DNA from: Thermoactinomyces sp. DSM 45891
GTDB taxonomy: Bacteria; Bacillota; Bacilli; Thermoactinomycetales; Thermoactinomycetaceae
Assembly (NCBI RefSeq): GCF_900119485.1
Contig: NZ_FPJZ01000025.1
Span: forward strand, 1-26,766
Reading direction: 5' to 3'
DNA length: 26,766 nt
This document shows positions 13,171-20,499 of the stretch, one piece after another. A program made the position numbers and the translations under genes. How positions within the stretch are numbered: position 1 is the first letter of the stretch; each line of letters starts with the position of its first letter. The notes beneath the pieces are model-generated. The model was not told the DNA's origin. It saw nothing but the letters and a program-made list of their open reading frames with translations, and did no database searches.

Positions 13171-13186
13171 ACAATGAGGTGAAGAC

Positions 13187-13405
13187 ATGGATGTATTTTC
13201 TGAACGCATGAAACAACTGAGGATCGAAAACGGATTGACTCAACAAGAAGTAGCCGATGTCCTCGATATTGATCGAAAGACCGTTACAGGTTACGAGTCA
13301 AGTGGAAGGATGCCTCAAAAACCACAGGTTCTAATCGACATAGCAAATCTCTTTGATACGACTATCGATTATCTTTATGGAGCTACAGATAAAGTAAAGA
13401 AATGA
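13187..13405 (+). CDS. Cro-like repressor (XRE family)
   Basis: This 72-aa protein is almost only an HTH: MDVFSERMKQLRIENGLTQQ, EVADVLDIDRKTVTGYESSG, ending TTIDYLYGATDKVKK. It is closely related to the N-terminal domain of the prophage repressor at 12379 and lacks that protein's C-terminal half. A short paralogue in the early operon with the same recognition helix fits a CI/Cro switch, where Cro competes for the operators and turns lysogenic transcription down. Its stop overlaps the ATG of the next small ORF (ATGA). Confidence 0.8.
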   Translation: MDVFSERMKQLRIENGLTQQEVADVLDIDRKTVTGYESSGRMPQKPQVLIDIANLFDTTIDYLYGATDKVKK

Positions 13406-13503
13406 CTTGCTTGTGTGTGAAACCAAGTATACCATGTGACTGCTTGGAGGTAATGATACATACCAAAGAGCAACGAGAACAAAGAAAGGAGTGGGGCGGT
13501 TGA
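13402..13503 (+). CDS. 33-aa Cys-rich ORF coupled to cro
   Basis: ATG 13402 overlaps the cro stop (ATGA). The peptide starts MTCLCVKPSIPCDCLEVMIH and has two CxC pairs (C3/C5 and C12/C14), followed by a charged tail (KEQREQRKEWGG). Its stop TGA overlaps the TTG start of the next ORF. The chain of overlaps suggests translational coupling; there is no strong ribosome site of its own. Function unknown. Confidence 0.4.
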   Translation: MTCLCVKPSIPCDCLEVMIHTKEQREQRKEWGG

Positions 13504-13571
13504 AAGAGGGCATAAAAAAACTCGCTTCGGCAAAAGCGAGTTCAACACTTAAAAAACAAATGTATGACTAG
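13500..13571 (+). CDS. 23-aa basic ORF with strong ribosome site
   Basis: TTG 13500 overlaps the preceding stop (TTGA) and has AAAGGAG eight bases upstream. The peptide is MKEGIKKLASAKASSTLKKQ with three more residues, basic and helical. A perfect 9-bp hairpin lies inside it. It could be a small phage peptide or simply a leader to the next gene. Confidence 0.35.
   Translation: MKEGIKKLASAKASSTLKKQMYD
13514..13542 (-). terminator. perfect hairpin, terminator in the leftward sense
   Basis: AACTCGCTT (13519-13527) pairs perfectly with AAGCGAGTT (13534-13542). On the minus strand the stem is followed by a run of T (complement of 13514-13520), so it would end leftward transcription entering the switch region. 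On the plus strand no T run follows. Confidence 0.55.
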
Positions 13572-13620
13572 GATACCAGAAAAACGATCTTTAGACAACT
13601 GAATACAGAGGAGACATATT

Positions 13621-14373
13621 GTGCTATTACCTACAGAGAAAACGCAGCCTAAACAGAAGTTGGAAGATTATTCAATTCTGCTCTATGGTCAGCCGAAAAT
13701 TGGTAAATCTACTTTTTGTAGTAGGATGGACAACCCCCTATTCTTGGCAACGGAGCCTGGACTAGAGGCACTTTCCTGCTATGAGGTGAAAGTCCCTTAT
13801 TGGCAAACGTTCGTCAAAGTGTGTGGAGAACTCAGCAAGGGCAACCATCCCTTTAAAACGATTGTGATCGATACGGTCGACAACCTCTGGAAATGTTGTG
13901 CCGAATTTATTAAGGAAAAACAGGGGATTCAGCACGAGAGCGATCTAGGATTCGGTAAAGGCTGGCAATTAATTAAAGATGAGTTCTTTAGGGTAATCAG
14001 AAAGCTTTCATTACTTCCTTATGGACTGGTGTTCACTAGTCACGTAGAGTCTTCTGAAGTCAAAACCAGAGTGTCCACGATCAATAAAGCAGTTCCGTCC
14101 ATCCCTAGATCCGGTAGAGATATAGTGCTCGGAATGGTCGACATTATTCTATATGCGGAAAGTGTTAGGACGAATGAGGGATCTATAAGAGTGATTCGAA
14201 CACAACCTGATGAAAGTTGGGAGGCTGGAGATCGAACGGAGCATGCGTTTGGACGTAAGCTACCTTCTACTCTTCCTCTTAGCTTCAAGAAGTTTGAACA
14301 AGCGTTTTACAACCAGTCTGAAGAAGAAATAGCAGGAGGTACAGACGATGTCGATGAACTTGCTGAGGGCTAG
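13621..14373 (+). CDS. phage RecA-like ATPase (Sak4/AAA_24-type)
   Basis: GTG 13621 follows AGAGGAG at about eight bases. The 250-aa protein has Walker A at 23-31 (GQPKIGKST), a Walker B at 81-88 (IVIDTVDN) and a RecA-like core (FKTIVIDTVDNLWKCCAEFI, LLPYGLVFTSHVESSEVKTR). Phage nucleotide-binding proteins of this type (Sak4 group) assist single-strand annealing and recombination, usually with an SSB. It begins the replication-recombination module; the next gene starts inside its 3' end (26-base overlap). No phage SSB is present in this region. ATPase identity is firm; the recombination role is by family. Confidence 0.82.
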   Translation: MLLPTEKTQPKQKLEDYSILLYGQPKIGKSTFCSRMDNPLFLATEPGLEALSCYEVKVPYWQTFVKVCGELSKGNHPFKTIVIDTVDNLWKCCAEFIKEKQGIQHESDLGFGKGWQLIKDEFFRVIRKLSLLPYGLVFTSHVESSEVKTRVSTINKAVPSIPRSGRDIVLGMVDIILYAESVRTNEGSIRVIRTQPDESWEAGDRTEHAFGRKLPSTLPLSFKKFEQAFYNQSEEEIAGGTDDVDELAEG

Positions 14374-14575
14374 ACTAGAGGCCTTAGAAGACGAGATTTA
14401 TAGAACAGGCGATGCACTTGTTCAATTTCAGTATAGTGAGCAGGAATTACTGAGCCTTGTATACAGAAAGTTTACAGATATGAGATTCATGATTGATGAA
14501 GCCAAAAGAATGCTAGAAGGAGATCTGGATGAGATATCGACCACGGAAACATACACCGTACAGAAAGCGTTATGA
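14348..14575 (+). CDS. 75-aa helical early protein, unknown
   Basis: ATG 14348 has AGGAGG eight bases upstream and overlaps the ATPase gene by 26 bases. The product (MSMNLLRARLEALEDEIYRT ... FTDMRFMIDEAKRMLEGDLD) is acidic and entirely helical, probably a coiled coil. Position between recombination and replication genes suggests an accessory replication role. No family is recognised. Confidence 0.6.
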   Translation: MSMNLLRARLEALEDEIYRTGDALVQFQYSEQELLSLVYRKFTDMRFMIDEAKRMLEGDLDEISTTETYTVQKAL

Positions 14576-14714
14576 GGATGATTGGAACAAGTCCCAATCC
14601 GAACACATGCTTAAAATTGGTAATAGGTACTATAGCCTAATTGGAAGCGATCAACGGTTATATGCGACAGATAGACACGGAAGCCTTTTAGGGGCTACTG
14701 ATAGTGGAGTGTAG
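14529..14714 (+). CDS. 61-aa small early protein, unknown
   Basis: ATG 14529 has AAGGAG about seven bases upstream and overlaps the preceding gene by 47 bases in another frame. The N-terminus is strongly basic (MRYRPRKHTPYRKRYEDDW). The C-terminal half (HMLKIGNRYYSLIGSDQRLY, ATDRHGSLLGA) looks like a small beta-rich domain. It is likely a phage accessory protein; no family is recognised. Confidence 0.55.
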   Translation: MRYRPRKHTPYRKRYEDDWNKSQSEHMLKIGNRYYSLIGSDQRLYATDRHGSLLGATDSGV

Positions 14715-14721
14715 AGTTTTA

Positions 14722-14760
14722 TATATATAGATAGTGGCAAGGTCGCCCTATCTATATATA
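14722..14760 (+). other. 13-bp perfect inverted repeat between early genes
   Basis: TATATATAGATAG (14722-14734) is perfectly complementary to CTATCTATATATA (14748-14760), and GGC/GCC extends the pairing inside the loop. No T run follows, so it is not a standard terminator. It may be an mRNA processing or stability structure, or a binding site, just before the replication genes. Confidence 0.6.
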
Positions 14761-14785
14761 ACCTCATAATATGGCAGGTGAGAGT

Positions 14786-15706
14786 ATGGATGGTTGGATT
14801 AAGTTGCATAGAAAACTATGCCAAAGCGACCTGTATAAACAGCTGAATAGCAAGCAAAGAGATGTATTTATTGCGATTCTTCTCATGGTAAACCATAAGG
14901 ACAATCAATGGGAATTCAAGGGAGAAATATTTACTGTAAAGCCTGGACAAGTAGTTACATCCCTTGAAAAAATCAAGGAAAACTGTGGAAATGATGTGTC
15001 AATTCAAAGCATCAGAACGGCATTGTTGAAATTAGAAAAGTGGGGATTTCTAACAAACAAATCGACAAAGACAGGAAGGCTTATAACCCTAGTGAATTGG
15101 GAGGTTTACCAATCTTCATCAGAAGAAGATCAACAAAGCGATCAACAAACGTCTAACAATCCGCTAACACCTAACAAGAATGTAAAGAATGAAAAGAAAA
15201 AAGATAAAAAAGATTATAGTCGCAAACAGAACGTTTACGACGATGAATCCCCCTATATGAAAATGGCACAGTATCTGCAAAAGCAGATCCTCTCTTGGAA
15301 GCCCAATGCAAGAACCCCAGATGATCTCAACAAGTGGGCAGATGAGTTTCGAAAACTAGTAGAGCTAGACAAACGAACCAAGCAGGAAATACAAGAGGTG
15401 ACCGACTTCGCCACAACGGATCATTTCTGGCAAGCCAATATTCTGTCAGCTAGTAAACTACGAGCGCAATTCGATCAGCTACAGGCTCACAAAGCTAGAA
15501 AGAGTCAACCAGCTGCAGTAGTTAGTCTGAAAGACGAGCGAGAGAAAAAACAAATCAAGAGCTTTGAATACCAGAAGGCAGTAGGACAATTTGTCTCAGC
15601 TGGATTTGATCCTGAAACGGACAGAGACCTACTAGAAAAATGGCTGAGTGGAGGAATGAATGTAAATGACTTACAAGGACACCGACTTTCGACAAGCGAA
15701 TGCTGA
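14786..15706 (+). CDS. DnaD-like phage replication initiation/loader protein
   Basis: ATG 14786 is preferred (AGGTGAGAG upstream) over ATG 14771, which lacks a site; 306 aa. The N-terminus is typical of phage replisome organisers: MDGWIKLHRKLCQSDLYKQL, then FTVKPGQVVTSLEKIKENCG and a winged-helix segment (SIQSIRTALLKLEKWGFLTN). A Lys-rich linker (about 135-155) separates it from a helical C-terminal domain. It is directly upstream of, and overlaps, the DnaB gene, so it probably opens the origin and loads the helicase. Family assignment is by sequence style and position; the C-terminal DnaD motif is not obvious. Confidence 0.75.
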   Translation: MDGWIKLHRKLCQSDLYKQLNSKQRDVFIAILLMVNHKDNQWEFKGEIFTVKPGQVVTSLEKIKENCGNDVSIQSIRTALLKLEKWGFLTNKSTKTGRLITLVNWEVYQSSSEEDQQSDQQTSNNPLTPNKNVKNEKKKDKKDYSRKQNVYDDESPYMKMAQYLQKQILSWKPNARTPDDLNKWADEFRKLVELDKRTKQEIQEVTDFATTDHFWQANILSASKLRAQFDQLQAHKARKSQPAAVVSLKDEREKKQIKSFEYQKAVGQFVSAGFDPETDRDLLEKWLSGGMNVNDLQGHRLSTSEC

Positions 15707-16970
15707 GATGTCGATACTGGGTGCTATTTTGCTAGATAACAGGGTGATGGATGATCTGACAATACAGCTAGAGCCTCGCGACTTTACGATTCAGTCACAC
15801 CAGACTCTCTACACTGTCATGAAGCATATGCACGAGAGTGATCGACCGATTGACCTAGTTACCCTTACAGATCGGCTAAATACATATGGGAAATTGGAGC
15901 AGTCGGGCGGAGTAGCATATATGACGGAGATAGCCTCCTTTACACCAACTGTACAAAATGCTGGTCACTACGCTGAAATTGTTCATCGACATGCTGTACA
16001 GAGAAGAATCATGGAACTAGGAGATCGGATTAAATCCATTGCAAGCGAGGGCGAATTTTCCGAAGAAGAGGATATGCTACAAGCCATTGAAAGACTATCT
16101 GATTCTATACGGCCAGAGGGAAATGGCGAACTCGTATCGATCACAGACGCACGTCAAGAATACTTTGATTACCTCGCTCGGAAAGACGACTTAATCCATA
16201 CGGGCTTCCCTAAGTTTGATGAATGGATGGGCGGACTAGGGCGAGGCTGGCTATACATACTGGCCGCCAGACCATCGGTCGGGAAAACAGCAAAGATGTT
16301 GCAAATGATCCAAGGAATCGCCACACAGGGTAAAGGACAATGTCTCGTATGGTCACAGGAAATGAAACGCCCACAGCTCTTTAACCGTATGTTATCCAGC
16401 TTGACAGGGGTGAGTGCGAATCGGATTCGCCTTAAGAATCTATCGGAAGGTGATATGAAGCACTTACGAGAAGGCTATGATGCGCTAGAAATGCTCCCGA
16501 TCTCCATAGCCGACGCAAAAAATGTGACCATTGATGAGATCCGAGCAGTAGCCAGACAGCAGAAACGAAAGCACGGACGGATTGGAGCCATTTTTGTGGA
16601 TTACTTGGGGATCATGAACATCCCCACTAAGAAGGGTGAAACAAGGGCACAGGCGGTAGGAGAGGTAACCAAAGCGGCGAAACACCTAGCCATAGAGATC
16701 GATTGCCCAGTAATCTTGCTATGCCAGATGAGCAGAGAAGGGAAAAAGGCAATTAAACCATCACTTGAGCATCTTAGGGAGTCGGGTTCGATTGAGCAAG
16801 ATGCCGATCTAGTGGAATTTCTCTGGGAAGATCCAGAGGATACCGATCCAGGTAGAGATCACATGGGAGCGAAAGTAATTCAATCGGTAATAGCTAAGGG
16901 ACGGGACATTGGAGTAAATGAATTCCGCTATGCCTTTAAAGGCTGGATTCAACGGTTCGATGAGCTATAG
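15666..16970 (+). CDS. dnaB: replicative DnaB-type DNA helicase of the prophage
   Basis: This is a 434-aa helicase. The N-terminal DnaB domain (ANAEMSILGAILLDNRVMDD ... GGVAYMTEIASFTPT) is followed by a RecA-like motor with Walker A at 201-208 (ARPSVGKT), EMKRPQLFNRMLS, a Walker B (GAIFVDYLGIM, about 312-322) and QMSREGKKAIKPSLEHLRES. As a hexamer it unwinds DNA ahead of the replication fork. ATG 15666 has GGAGG 11 bases upstream and overlaps the DnaD-like gene by 41 bases. Together the two give the element its own replication start, useful after excision. Confidence 0.92.
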   Translation: MTYKDTDFRQANAEMSILGAILLDNRVMDDLTIQLEPRDFTIQSHQTLYTVMKHMHESDRPIDLVTLTDRLNTYGKLEQSGGVAYMTEIASFTPTVQNAGHYAEIVHRHAVQRRIMELGDRIKSIASEGEFSEEEDMLQAIERLSDSIRPEGNGELVSITDARQEYFDYLARKDDLIHTGFPKFDEWMGGLGRGWLYILAARPSVGKTAKMLQMIQGIATQGKGQCLVWSQEMKRPQLFNRMLSSLTGVSANRIRLKNLSEGDMKHLREGYDALEMLPISIADAKNVTIDEIRAVARQQKRKHGRIGAIFVDYLGIMNIPTKKGETRAQAVGEVTKAAKHLAIEIDCPVILLCQMSREGKKAIKPSLEHLRESGSIEQDADLVEFLWEDPEDTDPGRDHMGAKVIQSVIAKGRDIGVNEFRYAFKGWIQRFDEL

Positions 16971-16973
16971 ATT

Positions 16974-17141
16974 ATGATTGATTTAGAATTACAACAGCGA
17001 TATGAAGAGCTAGAAACACGAATTCATCGAGGGGCGGATTATCTTGATAATCCGCTTCTCTCTGGTGAAGAACGAGCGGATGAGCTTTGTACGGAATATA
17101 TACGAATACAAAAGAAGATGAAAGAACGGGGCATGTGGTGA
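16974..17141 (+). CDS. 55-aa helical protein between dnaB and rusA
   Basis: ATG 16974 lies three bases after the dnaB stop. The peptide begins MIDLELQQRYEELETRIHRG and ends KKMKERGMW; it is charged and helical. It is tightly packed between dnaB and rusA (13 bases to the next start), which supports it, though its own ribosome site is weak. Similar short ORFs are common here in Firmicute phages. Function unknown. Confidence 0.55.
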   Translation: MIDLELQQRYEELETRIHRGADYLDNPLLSGEERADELCTEYIRIQKKMKERGMW

Positions 17142-17154
17142 GCGGAGGGGTGGC

Positions 17155-17532
17155 ATGTTATGTTTCACGGTTAAGGGACGAGCTGTCCCTTACACAAGAA
17201 TGACACATCGGGGGAAATATGTAAAAACGGATGCACAGAGATATCTAGCATATCAAGAGCTTGTCCAGCTACACGCAAGACAAGCCATGGCAAGAGAGAA
17301 CTGGCAATGCATCCCGAAGAAAGTCCCGATTGAGTTCGGTTGCAAGGTATATCTCAAAGGCGGTCTAGATGGTGATTTATCTAACTATGTAAAAGGAATC
17401 GAGGACGCACTCAATCGGCTTGTATACGAGGATGATCGATATATAGTGCGATACATGAAAGGGACGGCAAAAGAGTTTGTTGGTCGTAAAGATGAGGAAC
17501 GAGTAGAGGTCTGGGTTCAGATTGCTAGTTAG
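17155..17532 (+). CDS. rusA: RusA-family Holliday junction resolvase
   Basis: This encodes 125 aa with GGAGGGG upstream of ATG 17155. It has the RusA signature: FTVKGRAVPYTR near the N-terminus and LDGDLSNYVKGIEDALNRLV, then YEDDRYIVR, placing acidic metal ligands at D72, D74, D84 and D93/D94. RusA dimers cut four-way junctions made during phage recombination and replication. Its place after the helicase and before the ArpU-type regulator is the standard early-late border of many Firmicute phages. Confidence 0.9.
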   Translation: MLCFTVKGRAVPYTRMTHRGKYVKTDAQRYLAYQELVQLHARQAMARENWQCIPKKVPIEFGCKVYLKGGLDGDLSNYVKGIEDALNRLVYEDDRYIVRYMKGTAKEFVGRKDEERVEVWVQIAS

Positions 17533-17563
17533 GGCTTACAGGGTTCTGGAGGTGCAGAGGTGA

Positions 17564-17953
17564 GTGAGAAAACCAAGTTATCGGAAAGAAGTGGAACGCA
17601 GACTTAGAAAGTATCCTATCCTGAAAGTGGCTGTGGAGGATCTAAAATACCAGTACCCTTCCTGCACCTCCAGTTATGGTGAACCCATGCACGGAGGTAA
17701 GAAAGAATACATATCAAGTACAGAGAAATATGCGGTGCAACGGGCGGAGAAAGAAATGGAGTTAAAGAGGATTGAGCAGGCTTTGAAAATATTAAATGAG
17801 GATGAGAGACAATTGGTTGAAGAGAGGTATTTCACTCGTATGAGGAGGAATGATGAGGTTGTTTGTGACAGGATTGGTTGGAGTAAGCGGAGTTATTATC
17901 GAGTGAAGAAAGAAGCGATAGAGAAGTTGGCATATGTACTAAATATTATTTAA
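17564..17953 (+). CDS. ArpU-type late transcription regulator
   Basis: GTG 17564 follows GGAGG at 11 bases. The 129-aa protein has a basic N-terminus (MRKPSYRKEVERRLRKYPIL), a central helical region and a C-terminal sigma-like HTH: ALKILNEDERQLVEERYFTR, then DRIGWSKRSYYRVKKEAIEK. This is the pattern of the ArpU/RinA-like phage activators, which switch on packaging and structural genes. Here nothing of the kind follows: after the stop comes AT-rich DNA and an eroded CRISPR array. The regulator has therefore lost its targets, or acts on a helper phage if this is a satellite. Confidence 0.75.
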   Translation: MRKPSYRKEVERRLRKYPILKVAVEDLKYQYPSCTSSYGEPMHGGKKEYISSTEKYAVQRAEKEMELKRIEQALKILNEDERQLVEERYFTRMRRNDEVVCDRIGWSKRSYYRVKKEAIEKLAYVLNII

Positions 17954-18144
17954 GATTGCATTTATACGTTACAATATAAGGGCAAAAATTGAGCACCTAC
18001 GAAATTGCCTCCGCATGTTAAACTTTCCTTCAACCATATTTCATATAAATGAAAAATTCATTATCTATTTTTACCAGTGAGTGAAAACATGCCATCATCA
18101 AAACAGGGATCCACATCAATGCTCCTATCCAAGTCTCCATCGAT

Positions 18145-18298
18145 GTTTACTTGTATCCTTACAGGAATTGAAACTAATCAAAATCAGATTAACCCCTGCT
18201 GACCGCGCCAGTTTACTTGCGTCCTTACAGGAATTGAAATTCCAAAGTTCATCAGTTACGCTCTTTTCGGCTTCGTTTACTTGCATAGGAATTGAAAG
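18145..18298 (+). CRISPR. eroded CRISPR array upstream of cas8
   Basis: Two intact 30-nt repeats (18145-18174 and 18211-18240; begin GTTTACTTG, end CAGGAATTGAAA plus C or T) enclose a 36-nt spacer. A third (18275-18298) follows a 34-nt spacer but has lost six internal bases. Beyond it repeat-like pieces continue with growing damage at about 18330-18357, 18389-18413, 18563-18588 and 18601-18630 (CTAACTTGTATCCTTGCAGG). Damage increases rightward, as expected for the leader-distal end, so the leader would be on the left. The repeat differs from the array after cas2 mainly in its first half. Between 17954 and 18144, and from 18631 to 18664, no gene is seen. Confidence 0.8.
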
Positions 18299-18664
18299 TT
18301 GTAAGTGGAGTTGCTAGTGAGGTAGTTAGGTTTCTACTTGTAACTATAGGAATTTGCAGTTTGCTCTAGTTTGATGACAATATTCTTTGTTCACTTGAAC
18401 TCTGGGACTGAAGCCATCCTTGAAATGATTTATAGACGGTTTCTCAATGAGTGATGTCAAACTATGTACAATATTAAATAGATACAGTAGAATCAAGGAT
18501 ATAAGTTTATCTTATTAGAGTGTTTATAATGCACTCAAATCATTTGGTATCTAACTTCTATCGAAATTGCATCCATTGGAATTGAAAGTCTATGCTTAAC
18601 GTTTCCTAACTTGTATCCTTGCAGGAATTTATATTTTTAAATAATAAATATTTTTTATATTATA

Positions 18665-18693
18665 TTGACAATTTTTTTAGTTTAGTCTACTCT
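18665..18693 (+). promoter_or_regulatory. candidate promoter of the cas operon
   Basis: TTGACA (18665-18670) matches the -35 consensus perfectly; 17 bases later TACTCT (18688-18693) is a poor -10. It lies in AT-rich DNA just after the last repeat remnant and 118 bases before cas8, the only reasonable promoter before this tight operon. Confidence 0.45.
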
Positions 18694-18745
18694 ACATAGT
18701 AAAAGTGCTTCTATCTTAATGTTTCTAAAAGTGAAGGGGGTGAAG

Positions 18746-18814
18746 ATGATTCATTTAGAATTAATTTTTTACTCAGCACTTTACATTCCATATAGTGAGG
18801 AGGTGTTGCTTTGA
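18746..18814 (+). CDS. 22-aa ORF overlapping the cas8 start
   Basis: ATG 18746, preceded by GAAGGGGGTGAAG, opens MIHLELIFYSALYIPYSEEV plus two Leu. Its TGA (18812-18814) overlaps the cas8 start TTG 18811 as TTGA. The ribosome site is good, so it is probably translated. It may be a leader peptide coupling cas8 translation, or the first part of a lost gene such as cas6, whose usual place is here. The peptide is too short to decide. Confidence 0.45.
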   Translation: MIHLELIFYSALYIPYSEEVLL

Positions 18815-20499
18815 ATATGAAAGCAACCCTTATGCGATCGGGAGATGCGTGGCAGGATTTTGGCTTGGTTGGATTCTATCGCGATATAGATAAGAAGGTT
18901 GATCCTTTTTATCCCGATACCGAATATCGATCTTTAATCGATATTGAGATCAAAGAAGACCGAGTTGAGCTTACATGGGATTCGCAGCAGGAGGAAGTTG
19001 TAAAAAAACTTCTTTATGAATGCTTGCAGGAGCGGCTCAACCAAGCTTGGGTCATGCCGATGGAGATTCGTTTACTAAATGTAAATTGGTTTGATGCTTG
19101 TAAAAAGTCAGGGTGGGTTGATAAAGATCATCAATGGACGTTAACTGATGAGCAAGTTGCAACACTCAAGTCAGGGGAATTGTCTTTTGCACTGAAATAT
19201 GCCAAGAAACAAGTAAAGCCCCAACCCATGAGAAGCTTTGCTGGAACCAATACAGACTGGAAGTTTACCGTGGACACTTTGCACGAAGTAATCGATCAAT
19301 TTATTTTTCATTTTTCCGATCAGGAAAAGAAAAGAAAGACTTGTCCCCTCTGTGGAGAAAAGGGAGTCTCTGGCCATTTTAAAGATACAAAACAAAAATA
19401 TAATTTGTTCTTTAACCAACATCATGCGGTGGCAGTTCGTAACGTTCAATCGACGGTTGCTTCCTCCTCAATGTGTACGGTTTGTCACATGTTGAATCTA
19501 TACAGCTCGTTACTATTGGTGGAACGCCCCTACTTTGAAGAAAATGAAGTGCATATTCTGTTGCCAGAAACCAATGACCTTAGGACTTTGGAAAGCTTGA
19601 TCCAAACCTTTAAGGAGAAGTTAGTGGATTATGCTCAACCGGCTTTGAAAAGCTATCAAACGAATATCAAGGATTTTTGGCATCGTACCATCTACAATAG
19701 CCTGATTCAAGTGTACTATCTGTTTCATACAGCAAACGAAGCAGAGGCGGCAGCCGATCCAGATCTTCCAATTGAAGATCAATTTGCATACTCATTACAT
19801 CATTGGAATATTATCAAGCTGGATCGAGGACAAAACATACAGGCCCGGGAGGTTTATCGTATTCCGGTAGGTCATCAACAAATTGCTTTGGCTCAAAACA
19901 TTCCTTTTGGAACCCAAGGTCGTGAAGGCAATGTAGTGGAGAATTTCTTCCGAAAATTGATCTGTCCAAACAAACGAGTGTTAGACCAACTGGCAAAAGG
20001 AGTTTTTACCAAAGACCTCAATCTACTCTCATATGCATTATATTCATACTATAATGAAATGAGTAAAAAGAAAGAAGAATACTACATAACAGATAGAGCT
20101 ATCTTATTCTTTGTTGACTTTGTCGAGAGTAGGTTATCTGTTAAGGAGGAAGAGACAATGACGGAAAATATTATGAAAATCATTCGTTCTATTAGCTTTG
20201 CAATTGGTACAAATGTTAATGAAGACGTGGGCGTGTTAACGAGGTTAAATACTGCGATTTCTCCAGAGCAACTCGGACAAGCCTTACTTGAATTAACGTT
20301 CCGTATGGTGAAATCTACAGTGAAAGATGAGAAAAAAGTTCGTTTGATCAAAGCAGAGGATATGGAGCTATTATTAGAAGAATTATCAAATCCTAAGCAT
20401 TTTCCAATTGTTCGTCAGCGTCTTCTTATTTTTATCAATCTATATGCTATCAACGCTATTAAGCATAAAAATCCAAAGAAAGAGGAGAGTGTTCAATAA
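18811..20499 (+). CDS. cas8: Cas8 large subunit, CXXC-CXXC (Cst1-like) type
   Basis: Translation from TTG 18811 (GAGGAGG seven bases upstream; ATG 18817 is the alternative) gives 562 aa. Two zinc knuckles, C178-x2-C181 (KTCPLCGEKG) and C222-x2-C225 (SMCTVCHML), sit around an HH motif (NQHHAVAV), the hallmark of the CXXC-CXXC Cas8 group found in type I-B and I-A loci. As the large Cascade subunit it should recognise the PAM and position the target DNA for Cas3. The C-terminal part is helical and may serve as the small subunit, since no separate small-subunit gene is present. Cas7 follows with a one-base overlap. Identification rests on the zinc motifs, length and operon position; the sequence is otherwise variable, as usual for Cas8. 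Confidence 0.85.
   Translation: MNMKATLMRSGDAWQDFGLVGFYRDIDKKVDPFYPDTEYRSLIDIEIKEDRVELTWDSQQEEVVKKLLYECLQERLNQAWVMPMEIRLLNVNWFDACKKSGWVDKDHQWTLTDEQVATLKSGELSFALKYAKKQVKPQPMRSFAGTNTDWKFTVDTLHEVIDQFIFHFSDQEKKRKTCPLCGEKGVSGHFKDTKQKYNLFFNQHHAVAVRNVQSTVASSSMCTVCHMLNLYSSLLLVERPYFEENEVHILLPETNDLRTLESLIQTFKEKLVDYAQPALKSYQTNIKDFWHRTIYNSLIQVYYLFHTANEAEAAADPDLPIEDQFAYSLHHWNIIKLDRGQNIQAREVYRIPVGHQQIALAQNIPFGTQGREGNVVENFFRKLICPNKRVLDQLAKGVFTKDLNLLSYALYSYYNEMSKKKEEYYITDRAILFFVDFVESRLSVKEEETMTENIMKIIRSISFAIGTNVNEDVGVLTRLNTAISPEQLGQALLELTFRMVKSTVKDEKKVRLIKAEDMELLLEELSNPKHFPIVRQRLLIFINLYAINAIKHKNPKKEESVQ

Noticed and set aside
17954..18144. Start of phage late genes (terminase)
   Set aside because: No open frame with a ribosome site or terminase motif is visible in either direction after the ArpU-type gene.
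18081..18317. 78-aa open frame on the plus strand
   Set aside because: It runs through the eroded CRISPR repeats and spacers and has no ribosome site; the Leu- and Glu-rich repeats in it are translated CRISPR repeats.
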